A DNA stretch of 62,409 bases from Candidatus Cloacimonadota bacterium (GTDB lineage Bacteria; UBA4055), in the NCBI GenBank assembly GCA_002742935.1, contig PDON01000072.1, forward strand, positions 1 through 62,409. Reading direction: 5' to 3'. Of this stretch, positions 18,305-27,450 are shown piece by piece. The translations under genes were made by a program, and so were the position numbers. How positions within the stretch are numbered: the first letter of the stretch is position 1; each line of letters starts with the position of its first letter. The notes beneath the pieces were generated by a model. The model did no database searches. It had not been told where the DNA came from and saw nothing but the letters and a program-made list of their open reading frames with translations.

Positions 18305-19699
18305 ATGTTTGTAAAGCAGAGAACAGTAAAAAATCCCGTATCGGTTTCAGGAGTGGGTTTACATACAGGTTGTGATTCCACAATTACATTTAAGCCTGCT
18401 AAAGATGATGAGGGTATAATTTTTAGAAGAGTTGATTTTGATGAACCTGTAGATATTCCTGCTTTAATAGATTATGTTGACAGTGTTGCAAGGGGAACAA
18501 TACTTTCCAATAATGGAGTTAAGATATATACTGTTGAGCATGTTTTAGCTGCTTTGGCAGGACTGCAAATTGATAATGTAATTATTGAAATTAATGCTAT
18601 AGAGCCTCCTGTAATGGATGGTTCTGCCATAGAATTTGTTAAGGTTCTTGAAAATAATATTGTTGAACTTGAAAAACCTAAAAGATATTTTGAGATTGAA
18701 AAAAATGTTCAGTATGTAGATAGAGAAAAAGGGATTGAGCTTATAGTTACTCCATCTAAAAAACTTCAAGTTACATATATGGTTGATTATAAAAACCCTG
18801 CTCTTGGAACTCAATTTTCAACACTCTATGATTTAGAGGAGGAGTTTGTATCAGAATATGCTTCAACTAGAACTTTCTGTTTTCTTTCAGAAGTAGAAAA
18901 ACTCAAAGAAGCAGGTCTTATAAAGGGTGGAAATATGGATAATTCTGTTGTTATCCTTGATAGAGAGCTTTCTGTTGATGAGAGAGAGATGATTGAGAAA
19001 AAGTTGGATCTTAAGGAGGGTTCTCTTCCTGAAAGTAAAGGTGTTGTAGGATCTGTTGAATTTAGATTTCCAAATGAGCCTGTAAGACATAAGCTTTTAG
19101 ATCTTTTGGGAGATCTTGCTCTTCTTGGAACTCAGGTTAAGGGACATTTTCTCTGTGCAAGAGGAGGTCATGAAGCTCATTTAGAGTTGGTAAAAGCCCT
19201 AAAAAAAGCTATTGATTCCCAAAACCTTATAAAGAAGTTTAAAAAATCAGATGCAGATAATTGTGTGTTTGATATTAAAGATATTATGAACATACTTCCT
19301 CACAGGTTTCCAATTCTTCTAATTGACAGAGTTGAGGAGTTGGTTCCGGGTGAAAGAGTTGTTGGTCTAAAAAATGTAACAATAAATGAAGATTTCTTTA
19401 ATGGTCACTATCCCGGTAAGCCTGTTTTCCCGGGTGTTTTAATAGTTGAAGCAATGGCTCAAACTGGTGGTATAATGCTAATGAACTCTATTGATGAAGA
19501 TGAGACAAAGGTACCTTTCTTTACATCTATAGATAGAGTTAAATTCAGAAAGCCGGTGCATCCCGGAGATCAGATCATAATGGAAGTTGATATGGTAAGA
19601 CCTCTTAGTAGGGGTATATGTAAAATGCAGGGTAATGCCTATGTAGATGGTAAGAAAGTTGCCGAAGCATTAATGACAGCTATGCTTGTTAACAAATAG
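18305..19699 (+). CDS. lpxC-fabZ: Bifunctional UDP-3-O-acyl-N-acetylglucosamine deacetylase / 3-hydroxyacyl-ACP dehydratase (LpxC-FabZ fusion)
   Basis: 464 residues. The LpxC part (about 1-310) has the opening KNPVSVSGVGLHTG, a zinc-ligand EHVLAALAGLQIDN, PPVMDGSA and RHKLLDLLGDLALLG; it performs the committed step of lipid A synthesis. The FabZ part (about 318-464) has the catalytic LPHRFPILLIDR and PGVLIVEAMAQTGG; it dehydrates 3-hydroxyacyl-ACP. The fusion is known in Bacteroidota, Chlorobiota, Fibrobacterota and relatives. The start is set at 18305, six bases after GGAG, not at the TTG at 18293. lpxA follows after a 321-base gap; lpxD is not in the window. Confidence 0.97.
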   Translation: MFVKQRTVKNPVSVSGVGLHTGCDSTITFKPAKDDEGIIFRRVDFDEPVDIPALIDYVDSVARGTILSNNGVKIYTVEHVLAALAGLQIDNVIIEINAIEPPVMDGSAIEFVKVLENNIVELEKPKRYFEIEKNVQYVDREKGIELIVTPSKKLQVTYMVDYKNPALGTQFSTLYDLEEEFVSEYASTRTFCFLSEVEKLKEAGLIKGGNMDNSVVILDRELSVDEREMIEKKLDLKEGSLPESKGVVGSVEFRFPNEPVRHKLLDLLGDLALLGTQVKGHFLCARGGHEAHLELVKALKKAIDSQNLIKKFKKSDADNCVFDIKDIMNILPHRFPILLIDRVEELVPGERVVGLKNVTINEDFFNGHYPGKPVFPGVLIVEAMAQTGGIMLMNSIDEDETKVPFFTSIDRVKFRKPVHPGDQIIMEVDMVRPLSRGICKMQGNAYVDGKKVAEALMTAMLVNK

Positions 19700-19711
19700 T
19701 TAATAGCTGTA

Positions 19712-19732
19712 CTCCTTCTATTGGAGAAGGAG
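19712..19732. other. Hairpin after lpxC-fabZ; gap 19700-20020
   Basis: CTCCTTCT and AGAAGGAG form a perfect eight-pair stem with a five-base loop just after the stop codon. It has no T-tail, so it is more likely an mRNA-stability or processing hairpin than a terminator. The rest of the 321-base gap before lpxA holds no reading frame or repeat I recognise. Confidence 0.5.
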
Positions 19733-20020
19733 GTAATGGAGGATTGATAATAGGCAGTTAATATAGTCCAATCTATTTTAGGTTGGATTCTATATAGAGT
19801 TTGCCTTAAAAAGTCAGGCCGGCTAGAAAAGAGTAGTAGAAAGAGTCATTTTTTTATGTGATTTAAGCCTAGTAAACCTAGGTGATCTGTTGCAGAAAAA
19901 ACTTAGGACACAGTAATACTAAGTTGGTAGGTAGTCTGATATAAATGGATATTTGATAAAGATCATATATGATTAAAAAATAGCTGTTATATTCAGTTAT
20001 ATAATATAGTAGGATGGTAG

Positions 20021-20791
20021 ATGATTCACAAAACAGCAATAATTGGTAAAAACAGTAAAATTGGAGAAAGCGTAACTATTGGTCCTTATACAGTTGTTGA
20101 GGATGATGTTATTATTGGAGAAGGAACAATTATTGGATCCAATAGTTTGATAGCTTCAGGCAGTAGAATTGGTAAGAATGTACATATTTTCAATAATACA
20201 TCCATCGGAACAATACCTCAAGATCTTAAATTTAATGGAGAGATAACTACTTTAGAGATTGGAGATAATACTGTTATAAGAGAGTTTTGTCAAATAAATA
20301 GAGGTACAGATTATCACTATAAAACTGTTATAGGTAAAAATTGTCTTCTTATGGCTTATGTTCATGTAGCTCATGATTGTATTATTGGGGATAATGTAAT
20401 CTTGGTTAATGGTTGTCAGATTGCCGGTCATTGTGAAGTTCATGATTACGCAATACTCTCAGGACATGTTTTAACTCATCAATTTGTTAAGATAGGATCT
20501 CATGTAATGGTAGAGGGTGGATCTAAGGTTAAGAAGGATCTTCCTCCTTTTATTAAGGCTCAAGGAACACCTTTAAAATATGGTGGAGTTAATATAATAG
20601 GTTTGAAGAGAAGAGGCTTTTCTGAACAATCTATTCAGAATATTTCCGATGCTTTAAGATTTGTATTTAGAGAAAAACTTAGTAGAACTCTTGCAATAGA
20701 GAAGATTAAAGGTATGGATTTAGATGATCCTAATGTTAGGGCTTTATTGGAGTTTCTTGAAAAATCTGATCGTGGGATAATGATTGCTTAG
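20021..20791 (+). CDS. lpxA: Acyl-ACP--UDP-N-acetylglucosamine O-acyltransferase LpxA
   Basis: 256 residues, the family's usual length. The left-handed beta-helix is seen as hexapeptide repeats (IGKNSKIGESVTIGPYTVVE...). The catalytic-region histidine lies in YVHVAHDCIIGDNVIL (about 110-125), and the C-terminal helical segment includes GLKRRGFSEQSIQ. It catalyses the first step of lipid A synthesis on UDP-GlcNAc. AGGATGG precedes the ATG. It pairs functionally with lpxC-fabZ immediately upstream. Confidence 0.97.
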   Translation: MIHKTAIIGKNSKIGESVTIGPYTVVEDDVIIGEGTIIGSNSLIASGSRIGKNVHIFNNTSIGTIPQDLKFNGEITTLEIGDNTVIREFCQINRGTDYHYKTVIGKNCLLMAYVHVAHDCIIGDNVILVNGCQIAGHCEVHDYAILSGHVLTHQFVKIGSHVMVEGGSKVKKDLPPFIKAQGTPLKYGGVNIIGLKRRGFSEQSIQNISDALRFVFREKLSRTLAIEKIKGMDLDDPNVRALLEFLEKSDRGIMIA

Positions 20792-20932
20792 TTAATCATA
20801 TTGTACAGATCTTAAAATTTATTTAGGATCAAAAAAGGTTAGCAAAACTCTATTTAATAGTTTATGTAAATCTGTTAAAATAAAACCTAAGGTCTTGACT
20901 TATATCTGTTGTTTATGGCTTTCCAGAAGATC

Positions 20933-21562
20933 CTATTTTATTATATGATCGTTATTGTATCTATAATTTCTATCTTTTACAATTTTATTTAAACTATCTA
21001 TAGATTTAACAACTATTTTACCACTTTTTATACTATCATGAAATGTTATAATAGATTTTTTATTTAAATACTTAAATGCTTTTTTTACCTTATTAAAATC
21101 TCCTGTATAATCGTAAGTAAGGCATGACCAAAGCATGAGATCCATATTAAGATCTTTAACTATTCTTAATGTATCTAAATTGAATCTTCCATGAGGAGGT
21201 CTGTATAGTTTACATCTGATTCCAAAATTATCATATATTATTTTATTTGATTTTACAATTTTCTCTTTCTGGACACTAAAAGGCTCAAAAAGAGATGTTT
21301 TACTGTGATTGTATGAGTGATTACCTATTTGATGTCCTCTTTCTACAATAGATTTTGCAATATTGGGGTATCTTTTAATATTTTCTCCAACAGTAAAAAA
21401 GATAGCTTTTACACCTATTTCATCAAGTTTATCTAAAATATCTTCGGTAATTTTTGGTATAGGACCATCATCAAAGGTAAGAATAATACCATTATTGCTA
21501 TTCCAAACTATATTGTTGAATATTTTCTTTATCAGCTTGGGTGGATTGTATAAATATTTCAT
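20933..21562 (-). CDS. Polysaccharide deacetylase (NodB homology domain)
   Basis: 209 residues. Carbohydrate esterase 4 motifs: TFDDGP (about 30-35) with the catalytic base and metal Asp, HQIGNHSYNHS with the two metal His, YRPPHGRF, LMLWSCLTYDY and a late TFHDS. Members deacetylate N-acetylated sugars in peptidoglycan, chitin or surface glycans. There is no obvious signal peptide, although a hydrophobic residue cluster is near the start; it may be membrane-peripheral. The gene stands alone and diverges from lipA. Confidence 0.92.
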   Translation of the reverse strand: MKYLYNPPKLIKKIFNNIVWNSNNGIILTFDDGPIPKITEDILDKLDEIGVKAIFFTVGENIKRYPNIAKSIVERGHQIGNHSYNHSKTSLFEPFSVQKEKIVKSNKIIYDNFGIRCKLYRPPHGRFNLDTLRIVKDLNMDLMLWSCLTYDYTGDFNKVKKAFKYLNKKSIITFHDSIKSGKIVVKSIDSLNKIVKDRNYRYNNDHIIK

Positions 21563-22022
21563 AGACTCTTACTACCTTAAAATATCCTCTATTAAAAAAT
21601 CAAAACTGTCAGAGTTACGGGAAACTCAATTTGGTGATTTTGTTTATCAATTTTAAGCTCTCAATTCTTATCTTAGAATTGTAACTTTTCATTTTATTTC
21701 AAAAAATCTGTTTAATCTATTTAAAAAACTAACTTTTTTCAGTAGATCTTAAATAGAGATGTTTCAGTAAACTATAATATAATAAATTAAAATAAAGTGA
21801 TTAAAATTATATATCTATTTAATAATGCCTTGTATTATAGTAATCTATTGATAAATTTATGATTATTGTAAAAGGAGAACTATTATACTACTATTTTCAA
21901 TAGTCATCTAGATGAACCTTTATAAAAATCTAGATTTTATTAGTTTTATATTTTAATTTTTATCTAAAGTAGAGAGTGATTAGATATAACCTAATTTTTA
22001 TTTAATTATTTAATGAGTTTTT
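21563..22022. other. 460-base divergent intergenic region
   Basis: The gap between the deacetylase and lipA is very AT-rich. It holds a family-B end motif (TTTTTTCAGTAGATCTT near 21736-21750) and a short CAATTCT...AGAATTG hairpin near 21662-21681. Promoters for both genes should lie here, but no convincing hexamer pair stands out. Confidence 0.4.
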
Positions 22023-22901
22023 ATGGAAAAGAGAAAAAGAGTTTTACCCGATTGGATAAAGAAAGATTTTAATCATAATAGAACAGTTTTAAATCTTAAA
22101 AAAGATCTTACTACAAATAGCTTACATACGGTTTGTGAAGAGGCACGATGCCCTAATTTAAGTGAGTGTTTTAAAAAGAGAACAACAACTTTTATGATTC
22201 TAGGAACAAATTGTACAAGAAACTGCTCATTTTGTAGTGTTAACCATGGAGCCCCCTCTGTCATTGATAAAGATGAACCTGCAAAGATAGCCAATATGGT
22301 AAAGGATCTTAACCTTAAACATGTTGTTATAACTTCTGTAACGAGAGATGATCTTTTAGATGGAGGAGCACAGCATTTTGTTGATGTTATAAACTCTATA
22401 AGGGAAAAAAACAGCTCAACAATTGAAGTTTTAACTCCTGATTTTAAGGGAGTTTCTTCCTCTAGAGCTTTAGTATCTTCAGCAAAACCTGACATTTATA
22501 ATCACAATATTGAAACTGTTAAAGAGTTGTATCCAAGTGTAAGATTTGGAGCTTCATATGAAGGATCTCTAAATTTTCTCAACAGTATTAAAGATGACGA
22601 TCCCTCTATTATTACTAAAACCGGAATAATGGTTGGTTTAGGAGAAACTGAAGATCAGCTAAAGTATATGTTGGAGGATGTTGTAAATAGTAGAGTTGAC
22701 ATATTTACTTGTGGTCAATACTTGAGACCTACCAAAAATAATGCAAAAGTTATTGAATATAAAGATGAAGAGTGGTTTGAGAAATTTAAGATTATGGCGG
22801 AATCCTTTGGTATTAAGTATGTCTACTCTTCTCCATTCATGAGAAGTTCATACAATGCAGGTGATGTTTTAGAAGAGATTGCAAGATCAAGATCTAATTA
22901 A
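22023..22901 (+). CDS. lipA: Lipoyl synthase
   Basis: 292 residues. Both cluster motifs of LipA are present: the auxiliary cluster set C-EEAR-C-PNLSE-C (about 38-49) and the radical-SAM set CTRNCSFC (about 64-71). A C-terminal RSSYNAGD contains the conserved Arg-Ser that ligates the auxiliary cluster. The enzyme inserts two sulfurs into protein-bound octanoyl groups, making lipoyl cofactor for oxo-acid dehydrogenases or the glycine cleavage system. No lipB or lplA neighbour is present. Confidence 0.97.
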   Translation: MEKRKRVLPDWIKKDFNHNRTVLNLKKDLTTNSLHTVCEEARCPNLSECFKKRTTTFMILGTNCTRNCSFCSVNHGAPSVIDKDEPAKIANMVKDLNLKHVVITSVTRDDLLDGGAQHFVDVINSIREKNSSTIEVLTPDFKGVSSSRALVSSAKPDIYNHNIETVKELYPSVRFGASYEGSLNFLNSIKDDDPSIITKTGIMVGLGETEDQLKYMLEDVVNSRVDIFTCGQYLRPTKNNAKVIEYKDEEWFEKFKIMAESFGIKYVYSSPFMRSSYNAGDVLEEIARSRSN

Positions 22902-22975
22902 ATTCGTATATTATCATATTCTACTAAATGGCTAACTTATTGCTACATTAATATTTAAATTTGTAGGAGGTTGCT

Positions 22976-23383
22976 ATGAGGCTGAAGAAGATAAATACTC
23001 TTATTATGTTACTGCTATTTCCAATGGTTGTTTCTGTAGGTGGTAAGGATAGGGTCATTTTTGATGAGGAAAATGAGTTCTATGAGATCAAAGAATCTAT
23101 AATACCGGCTTATTTTGATTATACTGTTAAGAAAAATAGTTTTGTAAAAATAAGGATTAATAGCTTACTCGGTAGTGAAGTTTATAGTTTTATTCCGGGA
23201 ATAAAGGAAAAAGGAAGTTATTCCAGTGTATGGAATATTTATAAAGAGGGGGAGAGGATCTATGGCCTTTTTGAACTTCAAGTTTATGAAGATGATGTCA
23301 TAAGTAATAGTAAGATTATTTTTATCCCTCAAGAGATATCTGATAACACCTTATATGCGGATGATTTTGAAGATATGGAGTAG
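22976..23383 (+). CDS. Small exported protein with a FlgD-Ig/T9SS-tail-like beta domain
   Basis: 135 residues with an N-terminal signal sequence (LKKINTLIMLLLFPMVVSVGG). The mature part has the pattern FDYTVKKNSFVKIRINSLLGSEVYSF...GSYSSVWN...YGLFELQVYE, resembling the FlgD Ig-like / type-IX-tail beta domains that close many exported proteins in the FCB group. Here it stands alone rather than at the end of a large protein. Strong AGGAGG five bases before the ATG. Function unknown. Confidence 0.65.
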   Translation: MRLKKINTLIMLLLFPMVVSVGGKDRVIFDEENEFYEIKESIIPAYFDYTVKKNSFVKIRINSLLGSEVYSFIPGIKEKGSYSSVWNIYKEGERIYGLFELQVYEDDVISNSKIIFIPQEISDNTLYADDFEDME

Positions 23384-23602
23384 TTTTCTCTTTATTTTTT
23401 AATTTTTATATTTATTATTACCGGTGTATAAAATGGTTTTATTAGCTAATCTCTATCTTTTATTTTTATTGAAAAGCAGAGTATTCTTTCTTCTCTCTTG
23501 ATTTTTTTAGTCCTAATAAAATAAAGTTTGCTGAACTTGACTTTTTATCTGGAGGAGTATAAAAAGTGCCAAATATCTTTTTATACAATTTATGATATAT
23601 CA

Positions 23603-24036
23603 TTATAAGTAGAATGGTACATACAACTCTATTGATCAGCTTCCACTTTACTCAATTATGTTTTTGCTTCTTTTGGCTACAAAAGAATTTCCCAAAAAAG
23701 TTTATAAATTTTGATAAAGATCTTAAAACTTTTCCCTAACTGATAGATAGAGATTTTCCTTAAAGAGAGTTTATTTTGTTAAATTCCTTAAAGTCAACAT
23801 CATTTAGGTTTTATGCCTACCCTGATACATCGGTAATGGAGGTTTCCTTTAGATCTTTCTTTGGTGGAAAGATACATGTTTTAGGGGTTATGATAAAATT
23901 TACTACTATCATAATGTTATAATTAAAATTGGAAATATAACTTATATCTCTACCCTTCGAAATCCTAAAGTTATGGTCTTTTCTACATATACTTATAACA
24001 CTAAATATCAGATAAATAGTTATATCGAAATAAAAG
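23603..24036. repeat. Decayed composite repeat (families A and C) in the 23384-24088 gap
   Basis: 23603-23645 matches 8615-8655 (GATACATACA...TATTGATCAG type). 23823-23885 matches the family C block (ATCGGTAATGGAGGTTT). The right end near 24020-24036 (TTATATCGAAATAAAAG) is a worn family A end. The order and orientation equal those of 8576-9038, so this is a diverged copy of the same composite. The left end cannot be fixed. No gene is seen in this gap. Confidence 0.6.
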
Positions 24037-24038
24037 AG

Positions 24039-24065
24039 AAAAGCCACTCTAATTGAGTGGCTTTT
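24039..24065 (-). terminator. Intrinsic terminator after flgE
   Basis: AAAAGCCACTC-TAATT-GAGTGGCTTTT is a perfect 11-pair stem. On the minus strand it is followed by a T-rich tail. It lies 23 bases beyond the flgE stop. Confidence 0.88.
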
Positions 24066-24088
24066 ACTCCGGTAGTTAAAAACGAGAA

Positions 24089-26125
24089 CTACCTCTTAAC
24101 TCTTGTTATCAACTCTTGAAGTAGTTGATCTGCAGTACTAATAACCTTGGTATTAGCTTGATATCCTCTCTGAACAACTATCATATCTGTAAGTTCTTTT
24201 GAAAGATCCACATTTGAAGCTTCCAAATAACCTGACCTTATACTACTTTTAATACTTCCTCCGGCAACACCAACTTTTGCCTGCCCGCTACTAACTGTTT
24301 CTGAGAACATATTATTTCCAACTTTTGAAAGACCATTATTATTGTTGAATGTAGCAAGGGCAACCTGAGCAAGCTTCCTACTCTGACCATTTGAGTATTC
24401 ACCAAAAACAGTTCCTGTTTCATCAAAGAAAATATTTGATAATGTTCCCATTGTATATCCGTTTTGTTCATAGGCAATTGTAGTAAATGGTGAATTGTAC
24501 TGGGTAATACCTGAAAAAGAACCGGATTCACCACCATTTAGATCAACCTCTAATATACTTGCTCCTTTTCCCGGGTCAAAAGTTAAGTGAGAGCCATCAT
24601 TTGATTCCATAGTTGCGATAGATCCGTCATTATTGAATGTTATAGAGCCTTTTGATCCTCCAATAATTTCAGTATCTCCACCGTTAACCTTTACTTCCCA
24701 ATCCCAATGGTTGTCTTGTCCTTCATTCTTGGAAAAAGTCATCTCTACTGTGTGTTTATTTCCCAAAGAGTCATATACAAAGATTGAAGCTGTGTGAGTT
24801 CCTGCATCAGTTCCTTCTGCTATTTTAACAAATGAAGGTAAAGATATAGCAGAGCCGCTGTCATCAACATCTTTAAAGCTAAAAGAAACAGTTGATTTTG
24901 AAACACCCTTAACTGAATCTAAAAGTACAATCTCTCCTTTTGAATTTACTGAAGCTGTTGCACTTGAAAATGCCGAATTTATCTTATTTATAAGGTCATC
25001 CATATTAGTGCCGTCAGTACCGTAAACAAAGGTTGCAGTTGCAGGTGTTCCGTCAGGATTTGTTCCGTTTATAATAATCTCATCTCCGTCTGTAATTTTT
25101 GAACCAACAATAGAAAGGTCATTTAGTTCAGTAGGTGTTATATTTGTGTTTCCATTTGATGTTACTGTACCTAAACCTTTTTCTCCACTGGTTAATCCAA
25201 AATTTGTAACAGCTAAAGTTCCATCACTTATTGCTATTGATTTGTCAGAACCACCGCTTTCAGTTGTTTGGAAAACTATACCCTCCTTAATATCATGAGG
25301 ATTTACTGAAGTATCTTCTGTTCTCCAACTCACTGCTTTAACTTTGTTTGCAAGTTTTCCATTATTTCTTATGCCCTCATTTATAAGAGATACAAGTTCT
25401 GATAAACTACTAGGACTAGCATCCTTAGCTATTACTATATCTCCTTCTGATCCGCTTACCCCATCAATCTCAATTCTAAACGTATCGCCCTTTTTATAGT
25501 TTCCGTAGTTATTGTATATATCTGTTCCGTTAATCTTTGCCGGAGTTGACCAGTTTGCAGAAAACTCTTGAGCAACGGCATCGGCTGAAGCATCAAGATT
25601 ACATTGATACTTTATTTCAGTTGTTGCTTCGGCAGGATACTTTTGTCCAAATGGCATTAAAATATCTCCAACGGTACCACCTGATTCAATCTCACCGTTT
25701 ATATTTGCAACTTTTCCTTGAATCTTATACTGACCACCCTGAGCCAATAGATAACCTTCAGGACTTAGTTGAAAAGCTCCTGCTCTTGTGTAAAAAGAGT
25801 TTTTCCCGTCACTTGCAACAAAGAACCCATCCCCCTCAATTGCAAGATCAGTACTTTGATTGGTATTTTCGAGATAGCCTTGAGAAAAATCTGAATCTAC
25901 AGAGCTTATTTTCATTCCAACACCAATCTGAATAGGATTTTTACCTTCTGAAAATACAGTTTTACTTCTACCGTAACTTTCAGTTTGAGAAAGAGCATCC
26001 ATGAATGTCATTCTTCCTCTCTTAAAGCCATGAGTTCCAATATTCGCAATATTATTACCAATCACATCCATTTTAGCCTCGTGATTGGAAAGGCCAGATA
26101 TTCCTGAATAAAGCGATCTTAACAT
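24089..26125 (-). CDS. flgE: Flagellar hook protein FlgE
   Basis: 678 residues, longer than the roughly 400 of enteric FlgE because of extra central domains. The N-terminal rod/hook signature is LRSLYSGISGLSNHEAKMDVIGNNIANIGTHGFKR, with the usual DLAIEGDGFFVA. The C-terminus has SNVDLSKELTDMIVVQRGYQANTKVISTADQLLQELI. It polymerises into the hook outside the cell after export by the flagellar type III system. GGAGGAGG precedes the ATG. Last gene of the minus-strand flgD-TIGR02530-flgE cluster. Confidence 0.97.
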   Translation of the reverse strand: MLRSLYSGISGLSNHEAKMDVIGNNIANIGTHGFKRGRMTFMDALSQTESYGRSKTVFSEGKNPIQIGVGMKISSVDSDFSQGYLENTNQSTDLAIEGDGFFVASDGKNSFYTRAGAFQLSPEGYLLAQGGQYKIQGKVANINGEIESGGTVGDILMPFGQKYPAEATTEIKYQCNLDASADAVAQEFSANWSTPAKINGTDIYNNYGNYKKGDTFRIEIDGVSGSEGDIVIAKDASPSSLSELVSLINEGIRNNGKLANKVKAVSWRTEDTSVNPHDIKEGIVFQTTESGGSDKSIAISDGTLAVTNFGLTSGEKGLGTVTSNGNTNITPTELNDLSIVGSKITDGDEIIINGTNPDGTPATATFVYGTDGTNMDDLINKINSAFSSATASVNSKGEIVLLDSVKGVSKSTVSFSFKDVDDSGSAISLPSFVKIAEGTDAGTHTASIFVYDSLGNKHTVEMTFSKNEGQDNHWDWEVKVNGGDTEIIGGSKGSITFNNDGSIATMESNDGSHLTFDPGKGASILEVDLNGGESGSFSGITQYNSPFTTIAYEQNGYTMGTLSNIFFDETGTVFGEYSNGQSRKLAQVALATFNNNNGLSKVGNNMFSETVSSGQAKVGVAGGSIKSSIRSGYLEASNVDLSKELTDMIVVQRGYQANTKVISTADQLLQELITRVKR

Positions 26126-26191
26126 ATTACCCTCCTCCGTCCAATTGGACCGGCTTACTTAGCCTAATTTACAATAATTTCATTTTAAAAC

Positions 26192-26581
26192 TTATACAAT
26201 TATTAAAGAGCTTACATTTTTCACAACATCTTTTACTCTATTGTTGTGAATATTTTCTACTCTGTTATCACTGCTGTTTACAACCAATATTTGATCATCT
26301 AAAATTAATGCAGGATTTTTAAGATTATTCTCTTTGGCAATCTTAATACCATTCAAAATTCTAACTCTATCGTTCTGAGAGAGATGTATATTATCTCTAT
26401 TTATTCTGTTTAAAGATTCAAGTGAAAATTCCAAATCTAGAATTGATATTTTTGTAGATTCCTGAGTTAATAGATCATGAAAATCAGGTAAGTTTTTACC
26501 TAAATTGGATATATCACTTCTACCTAAGTTTAGATCTTTTTGAGATACTATTATTCTATTTAACTCTCTGGCGTTTATCAC
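26192..26581 (-). CDS. TIGR02530-like flagellar operon protein
   Basis: About 129 residues. The C-terminal segment (LEFSLESLNRINRDNIHLSQ...ALILDDQILVVNSSDNRVENI) matches the pattern of the small flagellar-operon family TIGR02530, which typically lies between flgD and flgE. Its function is unsettled. I choose the GTG at 26581 as start: the flgD stop region supplies GGGAG six bases upstream, and the reading frame further upstream lies inside flgD. The ATG at 26617 would overlap flgD by 35 bases. Confidence 0.75.
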   Translation of the reverse strand: MINARELNRIIVSQKDLNLGRSDISNLGKNLPDFHDLLTQESTKISILDLEFSLESLNRINRDNIHLSQNDRVRILNGIKIAKENNLKNPALILDDQILVVNSSDNRVENIHNNRVKDVVKNVSSLIIV

Positions 26582-26582
26582 A

Positions 26583-27254
26583 TTAAACTCCCGGATCCAA
26601 AATTTCCAATACATCACCCATCAAAATATCAATATTCTCATCTGTCATAAGAATTGCCGATCCATTTTCGTACTTAACTCCGGTAATTCTGTAAACATTG
26701 AAAGTATTTGCTTTTATAGGTTCATTTTTATTGTCAAAAGCAGTAATTTTAAAATCATATTTACCTTCTCCTGCAAATGATCCATCTGAAAGGTATCCAT
26801 CCCACTCAAACTTACCGTTACCTTCACTTTGATTTGTTAAATCAGTTGAATAAACAAGATTACCGGACTTATCATAAATATCAATTGTTACCTTTGCCGA
26901 ATCACTACCAAGATTGTAGTTTAATGTAGTTGCTTCTCCGTTAAAATTAAACTCAGATCCCGAAGTTTTAACATCTCTTCCAATCATTGTTGTTGCCATA
27001 GAGTTATTGATACTCTGGGATATTATAAGATTGGTCTCAATAGATTTGTCCAAGCTTGTATTCATATTTTGAAGCTCCTCCAATTGGGTAAACTGTGCCA
27101 TTTGGGCTGTAAATTCACTGTTTTCCATAGGATTTAGAGGATCTTGATACTTTACTTGAGTAACAAACATCTGAAGAAAAGAATCTTTATCGGTTAAGGA
27201 TCTATTTTGTTTTGCTTGCTCTGTAACAGTTGATCCTACGGGTACAACTTGCAT
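26583..27254 (-). CDS. flgD: Flagellar hook-capping scaffold FlgD
   Basis: About 223 residues. The N-terminal export and capping signature is DKDSFLQMFVTQVKYQDPLNPMENSEFTAQMAQFTQLEELQNMN. The C-terminal FlgD Ig-like beta domain (about 75-195) includes VTIDIYDKSGNLVYSTDL...GKFEWDGYLSDGS. It caps the growing hook so FlgE can assemble. The start at 27254 follows GGAG by six bases; the TTG at 27266 is the frame's earlier start. It is preceded by a sigma-54-type promoter at 27288-27303. Confidence 0.95.
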   Translation of the reverse strand: MQVVPVGSTVTEQAKQNRSLTDKDSFLQMFVTQVKYQDPLNPMENSEFTAQMAQFTQLEELQNMNTSLDKSIETNLIISQSINNSMATTMIGRDVKTSGSEFNFNGEATTLNYNLGSDSAKVTIDIYDKSGNLVYSTDLTNQSEGNGKFEWDGYLSDGSFAGEGKYDFKITAFDNKNEPIKANTFNVYRITGVKYENGSAILMTDENIDILMGDVLEILDPGV

Positions 27255-27287
27255 AATAAGCTCCAATTTTGTTCTGTTGAATAAATT

Positions 27288-27303
27288 TGCAACTACTATG
27301 CCA
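27288..27303 (-). promoter_or_regulatory. Sigma-54-type (-24/-12) promoter of flgD
   Basis: On the minus strand the sequence reads TGGCATAGTAGTTGCA. It has GG and GC dinucleotides exactly ten bases apart, and both half-sites match TGGCA and TTGCA. The implied start near 27277 lies about 23 bases before the flgD ATG. Confidence 0.75.
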
Positions 27304-27450
27304 TTTCGTTTAAAAATTTCAGTAACAAAAAAGATTTCAATTTACAGCATAGTTATGTAAAGAAATTGCAATTTTTATTCCAAAATTTTGGTAAAAGGAA
27401 GAGTTTTATTTTAGAGGTAAGTGGATCACTTAGCTTAATAGAGATATTAA

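Noticed and set aside
25537..25935. Plus-strand frame of 132 codons inside flgE
   Set aside because: It lies fully within the conserved N-terminal part of flgE on the opposite strand and has a Gln/Leu-rich shadow composition.
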